A stretch of 64,000 nt of DNA from Flavobacteriaceae bacterium PS02336. Lineage in GTDB: Bacteria > Bacteroidota > Bacteroidia > Flavobacteriales > Flavobacteriaceae. The position numbers and the translations under genes are program-made. Below, one piece after another: positions 33,492 to 41,122 of the stretch (position 1 is its first letter; each line of letters begins with the position of its first letter). The notes beneath the pieces are model-generated. The model searched no databases and was not told the DNA's origin. It was given only the letters and a program-made list of their open reading frames with translations. The stretch lies in the NCBI GenBank assembly GCA_029960065.1, contig JASCOF010000011.1, positions 95,150 through 159,149 of the forward strand, given 5' to 3'.

Positions 33492-35000
33492 TTATTTTGT
33501 TTCGATGTCAATAATTCTATTTCCAGTTTCTCCTAAATAATGCTGTACTGTCTTTTCGTATACTTTGTAGCCATCGTCAACATTAGTAAATATAATTAAG
33601 CCTTGTTTTGTTTTTGGAAGTATAAAAACAATGGTCTGAACACCTTTGTCTGCACCCCCATGCGATAAAGCATAATTTTGATTTCCGAGATCATAAATTT
33701 CAAAACCCAAACCAAAATATTTATCTTTTTTCGTGGCTGTTTGATGCGAAATCATTTCACTAAAAACTTTTCGACTCAAACCATCACTTTTCATTACACT
33801 GCAAAGAAAATTTCCGTAATCTTCAATTGTAGTCAGTAAATCGTCGGCAGCATTTGCGGTTTTATTTTTTGAGGGTTCGTAAGCATTTCCTTGATTATCA
33901 TAATTAATGGCATATCTAGAAAGATCAATTTTATCATTCCAGATTAGCTGAGAATCATTCATTTTTAGGGGTTCAATAATTAGTTGAAAAGCCAATTGAT
34001 CTAAAGTTTTGTGAAATTTCTTTTCTAATGCTCTTCTTAGATATTCAAAACCTTCGCCTGAATATTGATACTGTGTTCCTGGTTTAAATTTAAAATCCAG
34101 CTTTTTAGATTCGTTGAGATATCTCCAATTCGGAAGACCTGTTTGATGGCTCAAAACAAATCTTGTCGTCAGGAGTTTTAAATAAGGATCTTTTGCAATA
34201 TCAGGATCAGTCCAGTATTTATAAAGCGGTTCATCTAAATCCCATTTTCCCTGACTTACTAATTTTAAAGTTACAATAGCTGTAACAGGTTTTGTTAATG
34301 AAGCAACATTCCAAATCGTATTATATGGAGCTGAAATGCCTTTTTTAAGCTCGCCAAAAACTTTTACCTGTTTTAGTTTCCCATCAGAAATTATTCCGAT
34401 TCCTAAAGTTGGGATATTGTTTTGTTTGAGCCATTTTTCAGTTTCTTTTTCATCATCAAAAAGATTTGATGCATTGGCTGTAGAACTGGTCATTTGATGA
34501 TTGTAACTCAGTGACCTAGCCAGTTTCCAGTCTTTGTTTTTTAATAACCAAAGATGAGTGAATTTGGCAAAGCTTCCTGCTTCTTCAGGTTTTCCTTCGC
34601 TATATTCGTAAAAACGATGCGTTCCCATTTGTATCGCGCCATACAGAATTCCATTTTTAGACAAAGGATAAATTTCTGTACTCCCATCGATGAGTTGTCT
34701 GCGGTAATTGTATTTTCTAGTTGGAGAGCAAATACCGCTTTTTAAAGTTTTTAGAAATCTCGCTTTATCCGAAATGCTGTCTTTGTCGTGATAGAACTCA
34801 AAATCTTCGGTGTATAAATTTTCAAATTGTTTGATGTCGCAGGTGTTAAAACCAATGTCAAATAAAAGACTGTCTTTTGACATAATGGTTTTGTACAAAG
34901 CCGAGCTTTTTTCTTCCTGAGAAAAAACAGCTTGCATCTGAAAGAGAAGTATTCCAACTAAAAAAGTTTTTAATGGAAAAAAAGTGTGACTGATTTTCAT
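33492..35000 (-). CDS. Serine hydrolase with N-terminal NTF2/DUF4440-like domain
   Basis: 502 residues with a signal peptide ending near VFSQ. Residues about 35-165 look like a SnoaL/DUF4440 domain of the NTF2 fold (LFDIGFNTCDIKQFENLYTE, ending THLWLLKNKDWKLARSLSY). Residues about 195-500 form a beta-lactamase-type domain with SLTK (S-x-x-K), YSGEGFEYL in place of the usual Y-x-N, and HGGADKG. The Tyr motif is Y-S-G rather than Y-S-N, a mild departure. Periplasmic esterase or peptidase; substrate unknown. Confidence 0.85.
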   Translation of the reverse strand: MKISHTFFPLKTFLVGILLFQMQAVFSQEEKSSALYKTIMSKDSLLFDIGFNTCDIKQFENLYTEDFEFYHDKDSISDKARFLKTLKSGICSPTRKYNYRRQLIDGSTEIYPLSKNGILYGAIQMGTHRFYEYSEGKPEEAGSFAKFTHLWLLKNKDWKLARSLSYNHQMTSSTANASNLFDDEKETEKWLKQNNIPTLGIGIISDGKLKQVKVFGELKKGISAPYNTIWNVASLTKPVTAIVTLKLVSQGKWDLDEPLYKYWTDPDIAKDPYLKLLTTRFVLSHQTGLPNWRYLNESKKLDFKFKPGTQYQYSGEGFEYLRRALEKKFHKTLDQLAFQLIIEPLKMNDSQLIWNDKIDLSRYAINYDNQGNAYEPSKNKTANAADDLLTTIEDYGNFLCSVMKSDGLSRKVFSEMISHQTATKKDKYFGLGFEIYDLGNQNYALSHGGADKGVQTIVFILPKTKQGLIIFTNVDDGYKVYEKTVQHYLGETGNRIIDIETK

Positions 35001-35070
35001 TTTTGTGATTGATTGATGATTTGCAAAAGTAGTTCAATCAAAACGCACAAAATTGTATAAAAGCGAAAAC

Positions 35071-35862
35071 TTATCTTTTATGAGAAAGAAAATAAGAAGC
35101 TGGATCGAACATTTTTGGAGTTGTCTTTGTTACATCTTTAAACTTTTTGATAAAGTGTGACTGATCAAAATACTTATTGTAAAGCGCGATTTCGGTTAAA
35201 CTCATTTTTTCTAAATCGGTATTTACCATTTGATCAACCGATTTTCTAAATTTTAAGATCTGAATGTACTTTTTGATGGTTAATCCTGTCGAAGCTTTAA
35301 ATTTAATCTGCAATAAACGCTGTGAGGATTTTAATTTAGTACTAATTTCAGAAACAGAAATGTCTTCCTGAGATTTAATAAAATCACATATTTTTTCAAT
35401 GTTATTTCTATTCGGATTTACATTTGATAATTCCTCAAAATAAAGATTAATGATCTTTAATAAATGCTCAATTTCAGAATCATTTTGAAATTTAAAAGGT
35501 AATTCGTGAGCATCAATTTTTATAATAGCGTCTGTAAAATTACTTAAATCATATTTTGGAAACATCGAAATTGTCCAAGTATGAAGCTGTATAATTACAA
35601 CTTTGGTCTTTGGCAGCATATTAACCAAAACTTTATTGGTCATTTGAGAACAAAAGTAAATACCTTCATTCATCTCGTATTTGTTTTTACTGGTATGAAC
35701 CTCAATTCCGTTTCCAGATACGATGGCAAGATTAAAACATCCGTTTGGTAAAACGAGTTTATTTTCGATCAGGCTTTCGCCGATGCTGTTATCCAGACAC
35801 CAGATTTTATTGACAAACCTTTCAGATTTTTGAGTTACATAATGTTCTGAGTAGAGGTTCAT
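35071..35862 (-). CDS. AraC family transcriptional regulator
   Basis: 263 residues. The N-terminal about 150 residues form a sensor domain (DUF6597-like beta region, KLVLPNGCFNLAIV). The C-terminal two helix-turn-helix units hold the AraC signature (SLTEIALYNKYFDQSHFIKKFKDVTKTTPKMF). It reads in the same direction as the alpha/beta hydrolase just upstream (21-bp gap) and the serine hydrolase just downstream, so it may regulate that neighbourhood. The ligand is unknown. Confidence 0.9.
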   Translation of the reverse strand: MNLYSEHYVTQKSERFVNKIWCLDNSIGESLIENKLVLPNGCFNLAIVSGNGIEVHTSKNKYEMNEGIYFCSQMTNKVLVNMLPKTKVVIIQLHTWTISMFPKYDLSNFTDAIIKIDAHELPFKFQNDSEIEHLLKIINLYFEELSNVNPNRNNIEKICDFIKSQEDISVSEISTKLKSSQRLLQIKFKASTGLTIKKYIQILKFRKSVDQMVNTDLEKMSLTEIALYNKYFDQSHFIKKFKDVTKTTPKMFDPASYFLSHKR

Positions 35863-35883
35863 TTTCTTATTTATGATAATACG

Positions 35884-36723
35884 TTAGCGTTTTGCCTTTC
35901 CTGTAAAGATATCAACTGTCGAAGTCTTTTTAAAAGGTTCATTAAAAAAACTTGAAAGCACTAAGTTAAAAAGTTCTGGTTTTTCGTAAGAGCCAAAATG
36001 AGTTGCTCCAGGCATTACAAAAAAGTTTGCATTCGGAATGTTATTAAAGATTTCGATAGAATGTTCCAATCGAATCGCATCTCTGTCGCCGGACATAACC
36101 AGAACAGGACATTTGATTTTTTGTAAATCTTTGTCTTTAATATCCGGCTGATACGCTAATAAATTATAAAGGTTTTTAGTTCTAGGGTCTTTTGTTACCT
36201 TCAAAGTATCCATTACCAGTTTATCAATTTCGTTATAAATTGCTTTTTTACCTGGATATAAATTAGCACCAAATACAGCAACTTTAGCCACTTTTTCAGG
36301 ATGATGAATGGCTAACAATAGACCTAAAATCCCGCCATCACTTTGTCCCCAAAGATAAGCGTCTTTAATCTTCAATGAGTCAAGCAAAACACTAACATCA
36401 TCTGCCATTTGGGTATAAGTTAATTGTTTGTTGGACGGATCAATAGATTTGCCATGACCTCGGCTATCAATAGCAATAACTTGAAAGTTTGTTTTAAAAT
36501 ATTCAATTCGGCGCGTATGACCCTTAATAGATCCTCCATTTCCATGTAGTAAAACTAATGGTTTTCCTGTTCCATAGATTTCATAATACATCTTGATGCC
36601 ATTGACCTGCTTATAATTTCCGGCTTTTTCATTATTTCCATACGGAATTGGATTTTCAGTTTGTGCAGCAATATTTGAAATCGCTGAGACAACTAGGATC
36701 AAAAGGATTATCGTTTTTTTCAT
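35884..36723 (-). CDS. Secreted alpha/beta hydrolase
   Basis: 279 residues with a signal peptide (about 1-20). The alpha/beta hydrolase fold shows LVLLHGNGGS (oxyanion loop), DSRGHGKS, the nucleophile elbow GQSDGG, VMSGDRD (acid) and GATHFGSYE (catalytic His). Substrate unknown; an esterase or haloalkane/haloperoxidase-like enzyme fits. Probably co-transcribed with the AraC regulator 21 bases downstream. Confidence 0.9.
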   Translation of the reverse strand: MKKTIILLILVVSAISNIAAQTENPIPYGNNEKAGNYKQVNGIKMYYEIYGTGKPLVLLHGNGGSIKGHTRRIEYFKTNFQVIAIDSRGHGKSIDPSNKQLTYTQMADDVSVLLDSLKIKDAYLWGQSDGGILGLLLAIHHPEKVAKVAVFGANLYPGKKAIYNEIDKLVMDTLKVTKDPRTKNLYNLLAYQPDIKDKDLQKIKCPVLVMSGDRDAIRLEHSIEIFNNIPNANFFVMPGATHFGSYEKPELFNLVLSSFFNEPFKKTSTVDIFTGKAKR

Positions 36724-36818
36724 GATTTTGGAATTGATTTTACAAAGATGCCGAATTGGTTCTCTAAAATTATTTAATTAGACGATACAACTCTTACTTT
36801 GTTTCAACTTTAATAACA

Positions 36819-37418
36819 TTAAAAAGCAAATTCCCCAAAATAATCCCGTTTAGTGTGCTGCCATTCTTCCAAAATAATACTGTAATAGACATCATCTCTG
36901 CTATTTCCTTCAGAATCAATATAATTATTTCGAAACAAACCTTCTTTTAAAGCACCTAGATTTTCAATAGCTCTTTGTGATCTTTCGTTTTCCAGATCGG
37001 CACTGAATTGGATTCTTCTAAATTGAATTTTTTCAAAGCCAAAATTTAGTAATTCATACTTACACGCTTTATTCAATCCAGTTCCCTGAAAATCTTTTCC
37101 ATACCAAGTCCATCCAATTTCACATTTTTGACTGGCATGATTTAAATACCCGTAACGAGTACTTCCCGCCACTCTGTCTGTTGCTTTATCAATAATAAGG
37201 AAAGGGTAACAAATACCGTCTTTTTTTTGTTTTAATGTATTTTGAATATAGTTTTCAAAATCTTGATCGTTCCGAACATACATGCCCATATATTTCCAGA
37301 TTTTATCATCGAAAATAATTTCTTTGAGTTCGATGTTTCTCTCATTTTCAAATGGGACTAAAAGTACTTTTTGATTTTCTAAAATAATGTCGGATTGTAA
37401 TAGTTCACTGTTCATCAT
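36819..37418 (-). CDS. GNAT family N-acetyltransferase (RimJ/RimL type)
   Basis: 199 residues. Contains the GNAT core: AGSTRYGYLNHASQKCEIGWTWYGKDFQGTGLNK, with the acetyl-CoA-binding Q/R-x-x-G-x-G/A-like loop FQGTGLNKACKYEL, and the RIQFSADLENERSQRAIENLGA strand typical of RimJ/RimL enzymes. It probably acetylates a small molecule or a protein N-terminus. Two tandem ATG codons at the start; the first was used. Divergent from kmo. Confidence 0.88.
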   Translation of the reverse strand: MMNSELLQSDIILENQKVLLVPFENERNIELKEIIFDDKIWKYMGMYVRNDQDFENYIQNTLKQKKDGICYPFLIIDKATDRVAGSTRYGYLNHASQKCEIGWTWYGKDFQGTGLNKACKYELLNFGFEKIQFRRIQFSADLENERSQRAIENLGALKEGLFRNNYIDSEGNSRDDVYYSIILEEWQHTKRDYFGEFAF

Positions 37419-37764
37419 TTTTAATTTTATTATGAAAGATAGATAGTTGTGGTTGAAGCGAAATTAGTTCTTTTGAAAATCTAAATAAATTGATTAAATA
37501 AGGATTTTGTTATGAAAAAGAGTTCGCATGACTCATTATTTCAGATTGTTTTTGTTGTTTAATAAGTTCAGAAAATCCCATTCGAAGGTTCTGTATTTTT
37601 ATGTAATGAAATAGAATTAAACATGCAGTCGAAAGTCTAACCGTGCTTTTTTTTCGGGAGTATATCGAAGTAAATATTAGACTTTATGGGCAAATAGTTG
37701 GGTTATTTTAAAGCTCATGTACAATTATTAGTTATTTTTACGTTCCAATATTAGATTATCCTTG
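37419..37764. other. Divergent intergenic region, no feature recognised
   Basis: 346 AT-rich bases between the GNAT gene (minus) and kmo (plus). It must contain both promoters, but I see no exact TAnnTTTG with a TTG partner. A 16-codon frame at 37512-37562 has no supporting context. No repeats of the families seen elsewhere. Confidence 0.5.
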
Positions 37765-39108
37765 ATGCAAACTTCATTAAAAATTGCAGTTGTTGGTTCT
37801 GGACTTGTAGGATCGCTGCTGGCAATTTATCTTAAAAAAGCAGGTCACGCGGTTCATGTTTATGATCGCAGTCCTGATATTCGAAAAATTAATTTTTCAG
37901 GCCGTTCCATTAATTTGGCTATGTCTAATCGTGGCTGGAAAGCATTGGATGCCGTTGGTGTTGGTGATGCAGTTCGGGAAATCGCAATTCCAATGGACAA
38001 GCGCGCTATTCATTTGGTTGATAAATTGAATTTTCAAAATTACGGTCAGGAAGGAGAATCTATTTACTCGATTTCGAGAGGAAAGTTAAACCGAAAAATG
38101 ATTGACCTGGCAGAAGAAGCTGGTGCAGAATTTCATTTTGAACAAAAGGTTTGGGATGTAACGCTGAATGATGCAACATTACATATTGGCGAAAGCGAAA
38201 GAGGGGAGTGGGAAGAGCGAAAATTTGATATGGTTTTTGGTGCCGATGGTGCATTTTCAAGAATCCGACACAGAATGCAGCGTCAGAGTATGTTTAATTA
38301 TTCGCAGGAATTTTTAAACATGGGATATAAAGAATTAAATATTCCAGCAAATCCAGACGGAACGCACAAACTGGATAAAAACTCTTTTCATATTTGGCCT
38401 AGAGGTGAATATATGCTGATTGCACTTCCAAACTTGGACGGAAGTTTTACTTGTACTTTATTTATGCCTTTTGAAGGAGCTAACTCTTTTGAATCGCTTA
38501 CGGATCGAAAAATGGTAGAAGATTTCTTCGAGAAGAATTTTCCAGATTCGATCGAAGTGATTCCTGAACTGGCAAATGATTTCTTTAAAAATCCGACCAG
38601 TACTTTGGTAACCATGAAATGTTTTCCTTGGACTTTTGAGAATAAAATCGCTTTAATTGGGGATGCCTGTCATGCTATTGTACCGTTTTATGGACAAGGA
38701 ATGAATGCTGGTTTTGAAGATATTACTGTTTTAAACGAAATGATCGAAAAATACGGAGACGATTGGAAAAAGATCTTCGCAGAATATCAGATTTCGCGTA
38801 AGCCAAATGCAGATGCAATTGCAGAGCTTTCGTACCGAAATTTTTTAGAAATGAGCACAAAAACGGCAGATGAAAAATTCTTGCTGCAAAAGAAAATAGA
38901 AAAAGTTTTCTCAGATAAACACCCAGATAAATGGATTCCGCTTTACAGTCGTGTAACTTTTAGTGATCGTCCTTATGCCGAAGCTTTGGCAATTGGAGAC
39001 TATCAAAACGGAATTATGGAAGAGGTTTTAAGAATGAATAATATTGAAAATATCTGGAATTCGCCAGAAGTGGAAAATAAGATTCTTTCCTTGTTACGAA
39101 AAACTTAA
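37765..39108 (+). CDS. kmo: Kynurenine 3-monooxygenase
   Basis: 447 residues from the ATG at 37765; a TTG three bases earlier is in frame but less likely. A FAD-dependent aromatic hydroxylase that turns kynurenine into 3-hydroxykynurenine with NADPH. Motifs are GSGLVGSLLAIYL (FAD dinucleotide fold), the FGADGAFSRIR region and the second FAD motif ALIGDACHAIVPFYGQGMNAGFED. Length matches bacterial KMO. It feeds the kynureninase encoded at 22.0 kb. A strong terminator follows. Confidence 0.93.
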   Translation: MQTSLKIAVVGSGLVGSLLAIYLKKAGHAVHVYDRSPDIRKINFSGRSINLAMSNRGWKALDAVGVGDAVREIAIPMDKRAIHLVDKLNFQNYGQEGESIYSISRGKLNRKMIDLAEEAGAEFHFEQKVWDVTLNDATLHIGESERGEWEERKFDMVFGADGAFSRIRHRMQRQSMFNYSQEFLNMGYKELNIPANPDGTHKLDKNSFHIWPRGEYMLIALPNLDGSFTCTLFMPFEGANSFESLTDRKMVEDFFEKNFPDSIEVIPELANDFFKNPTSTLVTMKCFPWTFENKIALIGDACHAIVPFYGQGMNAGFEDITVLNEMIEKYGDDWKKIFAEYQISRKPNADAIAELSYRNFLEMSTKTADEKFLLQKKIEKVFSDKHPDKWIPLYSRVTFSDRPYAEALAIGDYQNGIMEEVLRMNNIENIWNSPEVENKILSLLRKT

Positions 39109-39138
39109 TTAATAACAGGTTTTTTCTTATATATTATT

Positions 39139-39178
39139 ACCCGGCAAGCTTAAAAAACTTGCCGGGTTTATTTTTTTA
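39139..39178 (+). terminator. Terminator after kmo
   Basis: ACCCGGCAAG (39139-39148) pairs with CTTGCCGGGT (39158-39167), followed by a long T run. It isolates kmo from the lanthipeptide cluster. Confidence 0.9.
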
Positions 39179-39557
39179 CGTCTAAAAGAAGGTCATTTTT
39201 TGTTAAAATTCCATCATTTTTTATATCAAAATTTATAAGATTATACTTTGTAAAAATGCATTTTTCATAATTTGTTATATTATATAAAAACCCTGAAAAT
39301 ACTGACATTTTGATTCGTTTTTTAACTAAAAAAGAATCATTAATTTATAAAATTGTAAGAATTAATAATTCTGGAAAACCTTCCTTCTTATTTTTTAATT
39401 AACAAATAATTAACAAGTCGATTCAGTTAGGTGTCAAATTTATTTTGATATTTGGAAAGTATTCTTACTTTATTTTCTCGATAACTTAAGTGCACGTGAG
39501 ATATTAGTGACATAAATAAGAATGTTAAATTAATCTATAACTTTAATAAATTAAATT
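39179..39557. other. AT-rich leader region of the lanthipeptide precursor
   Basis: About 380 very AT-rich bases with no gene. It must hold the precursor promoter; several near matches to TAnnTTTG occur (for example TAATTTG and TACTTTG, each one base short), and none is convincing. A short palindrome AGAATTAATAATTCT lies at about 39359. The unusually long untranscribed or untranslated region may carry regulatory sites. Confidence 0.4.
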
Positions 39558-39680
39558 ATGAAAAAATCACCATTGAAAAAATTGAGTTTGAAAAATCTAA
39601 AAGTTGTAAGTATGACTAGAGAAGAAAAGAAAGTAATCGTAGGAGGTGCTTACTGGACTCTATTTTATCAAAAGTGCTAA
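39558..39680 (+). CDS. Lanthipeptide-type RiPP precursor peptide
   Basis: 40 residues. The leader starts MKKSPLKKLSLKNLKVVSMT and continues with a charged EEKK stretch and a double-glycine site (Gly29-Gly30). This is the pattern of Bacteroidota class I lanthipeptide leaders (KKLSLKK motif, then GG). The core after GG is AYWTLFYQKC. It has one dehydratable residue (Thr34, core position 4) and one Cys (Cys40, core position 10, the last residue), so LanB and LanC could form one methyllanthionine ring enclosing LFYQK. A hairpin terminator and then lanC follow. Export and leader removal fit the C39-ABC transporter at 47.7 kb. Confidence 0.85.
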   Translation: MKKSPLKKLSLKNLKVVSMTREEKKVIVGGAYWTLFYQKC

Positions 39681-39742
39681 TTGCAATATAAAGATTATTT
39701 AACTGCCTATTGAAATTTAATTTTTGAGACAGTTAAACTTTT

Positions 39743-39776
39743 ACAGAGCAGCTTTATTTTAAGCTGCTCTGTTTTT
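39743..39776 (+). terminator. Hairpin between precursor and modification genes
   Basis: ACAGAGCAGCTT (39743-39754), loop TATTTT, AAGCTGCTCTGT (39761-39772), then TTTTT. With 12 paired bases it should end most transcripts after the precursor, letting the peptide be made in excess over its enzymes. The rest of 39681-39935 has no gene. Confidence 0.82.
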
Positions 39777-39935
39777 GTAAAAGAAAGAAGTAAATCACTG
39801 TTTTGTAATTGTATCATTAACAAAAACTTACAAGAAAGACAGTTTTATATTCAACTGAATAACAAAAAAATAATCGCTATTTATTAATTAAAATTTTAAG
39901 ACTTTTTTCTTTTAATACAGTTTTAGATTCAAAAT

Positions 39936-41087
39936 ATGGATGATATAGTTCTTAAAATCGAGAAATGTATTTGGACTTCTTATGATAATGAAGATAGTAT
40001 AGGTTTGTACTCTGGATTATCAGGAATTATAATGTTTTATGATTATTTGTGTGAAGTATATCCAATTGAAGAATATGAAGATAAACTTTTAGTTATAATT
40101 GAAAAAGCCAATGAGTGTATTGAAAATAATGGAAGTGTGTCTTCTCTTTGCCATGGTTTAGCCGGATATGGATTAATTTTATTAAGCTTGAAAAATAAAA
40201 GTATTGATATAAGTGAAGATTATTTTGAAAATATTGATAGTTATTTATTAAATGATTTTAATTCGTTTTGTGAATCAAACGAATATGATTTTATGCATGG
40301 AGCTATGGGAATAGCGATGTATTTTATAGAACGTCATAAGTTACGTAATCAACCTCATATAGCTGTTCTGTTAAATCTTTTTGCCGAAAAACTTATCAAT
40401 AAAATTACTACTGATTTTAATAAAGTTCTTTTAAAATCAGATCAAACAGGAAAAGACTACTATACGTTTGGAATGGCACACGGCGTGGCAGGTTACATCA
40501 ACTTTTTACTATATTTTCAAAAGCATTTTAAGTCTTTAAATGTTATTTCACCTTTGAAGGTTTGTATAGATTTTTTAAAACAGTATAAAAAGTTTGATAA
40601 TGCATCAAAGCAACATTATCCTAATGTATTTATACTCGATTCTGCAGAAAATATTCCTTCTAGGTTATCTTGGTGCCAAGGAGATTTGGGGGTTTCAAAT
40701 GCCTTTTTTAATGCAGGAATTTTTATTAAAGATAAAGATTTAGTAAAAGAAGCTGTCAGCTTAATGAATGAAAGTGCCGCTTTAAAATTTGAAGATTCTG
40801 GTGTCAAAGATTTTGGAATATGTCATGGTTCTGCAGGTATTTTAATTCAATTTTATTTAGCATCTAAGAAATATGATGTAGACTATTCTAAACAGATTAA
40901 TTATTGGTGGAATATATTAAAAAAACAGACTAATAATTTTGAAGAGTATCTTTCTTTTGATAAAGAATCTAATAAATATAACGCCGAGAATAATTTGCTG
41001 TTTGGCTCGGCTGGACTGGCATTAGCAATACTAACCATCGAAAATCGAATAGATACAAAATGGCTGCAAATGCTAAATTTAAATTAA
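39936..41087 (+). CDS. lanC: LanC-type lanthionine cyclase
   Basis: 383 residues. A zinc enzyme adding Cys thiols to dehydrated Ser/Thr. The barrel repeats of the LanC family are visible (LCHGLAGYGL, FMHGAMGIAM, GMAHGVAGYI, GICHGSAGIL, FGSAGLALAI). The zinc ligands are Cys247 (RLSWCQGDLG), Cys296 and His297 (ICHGSAG). His182 (MAHG) and Arg243 match NisC His212 and Arg280. All the key residues I can place are intact, so it is expected to be active on the single Thr/Cys pair of the upstream precursor. First enzyme gene of the cluster. Confidence 0.92.
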   Translation: MDDIVLKIEKCIWTSYDNEDSIGLYSGLSGIIMFYDYLCEVYPIEEYEDKLLVIIEKANECIENNGSVSSLCHGLAGYGLILLSLKNKSIDISEDYFENIDSYLLNDFNSFCESNEYDFMHGAMGIAMYFIERHKLRNQPHIAVLLNLFAEKLINKITTDFNKVLLKSDQTGKDYYTFGMAHGVAGYINFLLYFQKHFKSLNVISPLKVCIDFLKQYKKFDNASKQHYPNVFILDSAENIPSRLSWCQGDLGVSNAFFNAGIFIKDKDLVKEAVSLMNESAALKFEDSGVKDFGICHGSAGILIQFYLASKKYDVDYSKQINYWWNILKKQTNNFEEYLSFDKESNKYNAENNLLFGSAGLALAILTIENRIDTKWLQMLNLN

Positions 41088-41122
41088 AACTTATATAATT
41101 TTTTGACAAGTATATATATCAT

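Noticed and set aside
31667..35000. Beta-lactamase resistance genes
   Set aside because: The two serine hydrolases have the SxxK fold, but the TPR or NTF2-like extra domains fit esterase/peptidase relatives rather than resistance enzymes.
37512..37562. 16-codon frame MKKSSHDSLFQIVFVV
   Set aside because: There is no amino acid bias, hairpin or conserved context to suggest a leader or toxin.
39681..39935. A second RiPP precursor
   Set aside because: No reading frame with a lysine-rich leader and GG site occurs there, nor in the gaps between the enzyme genes.
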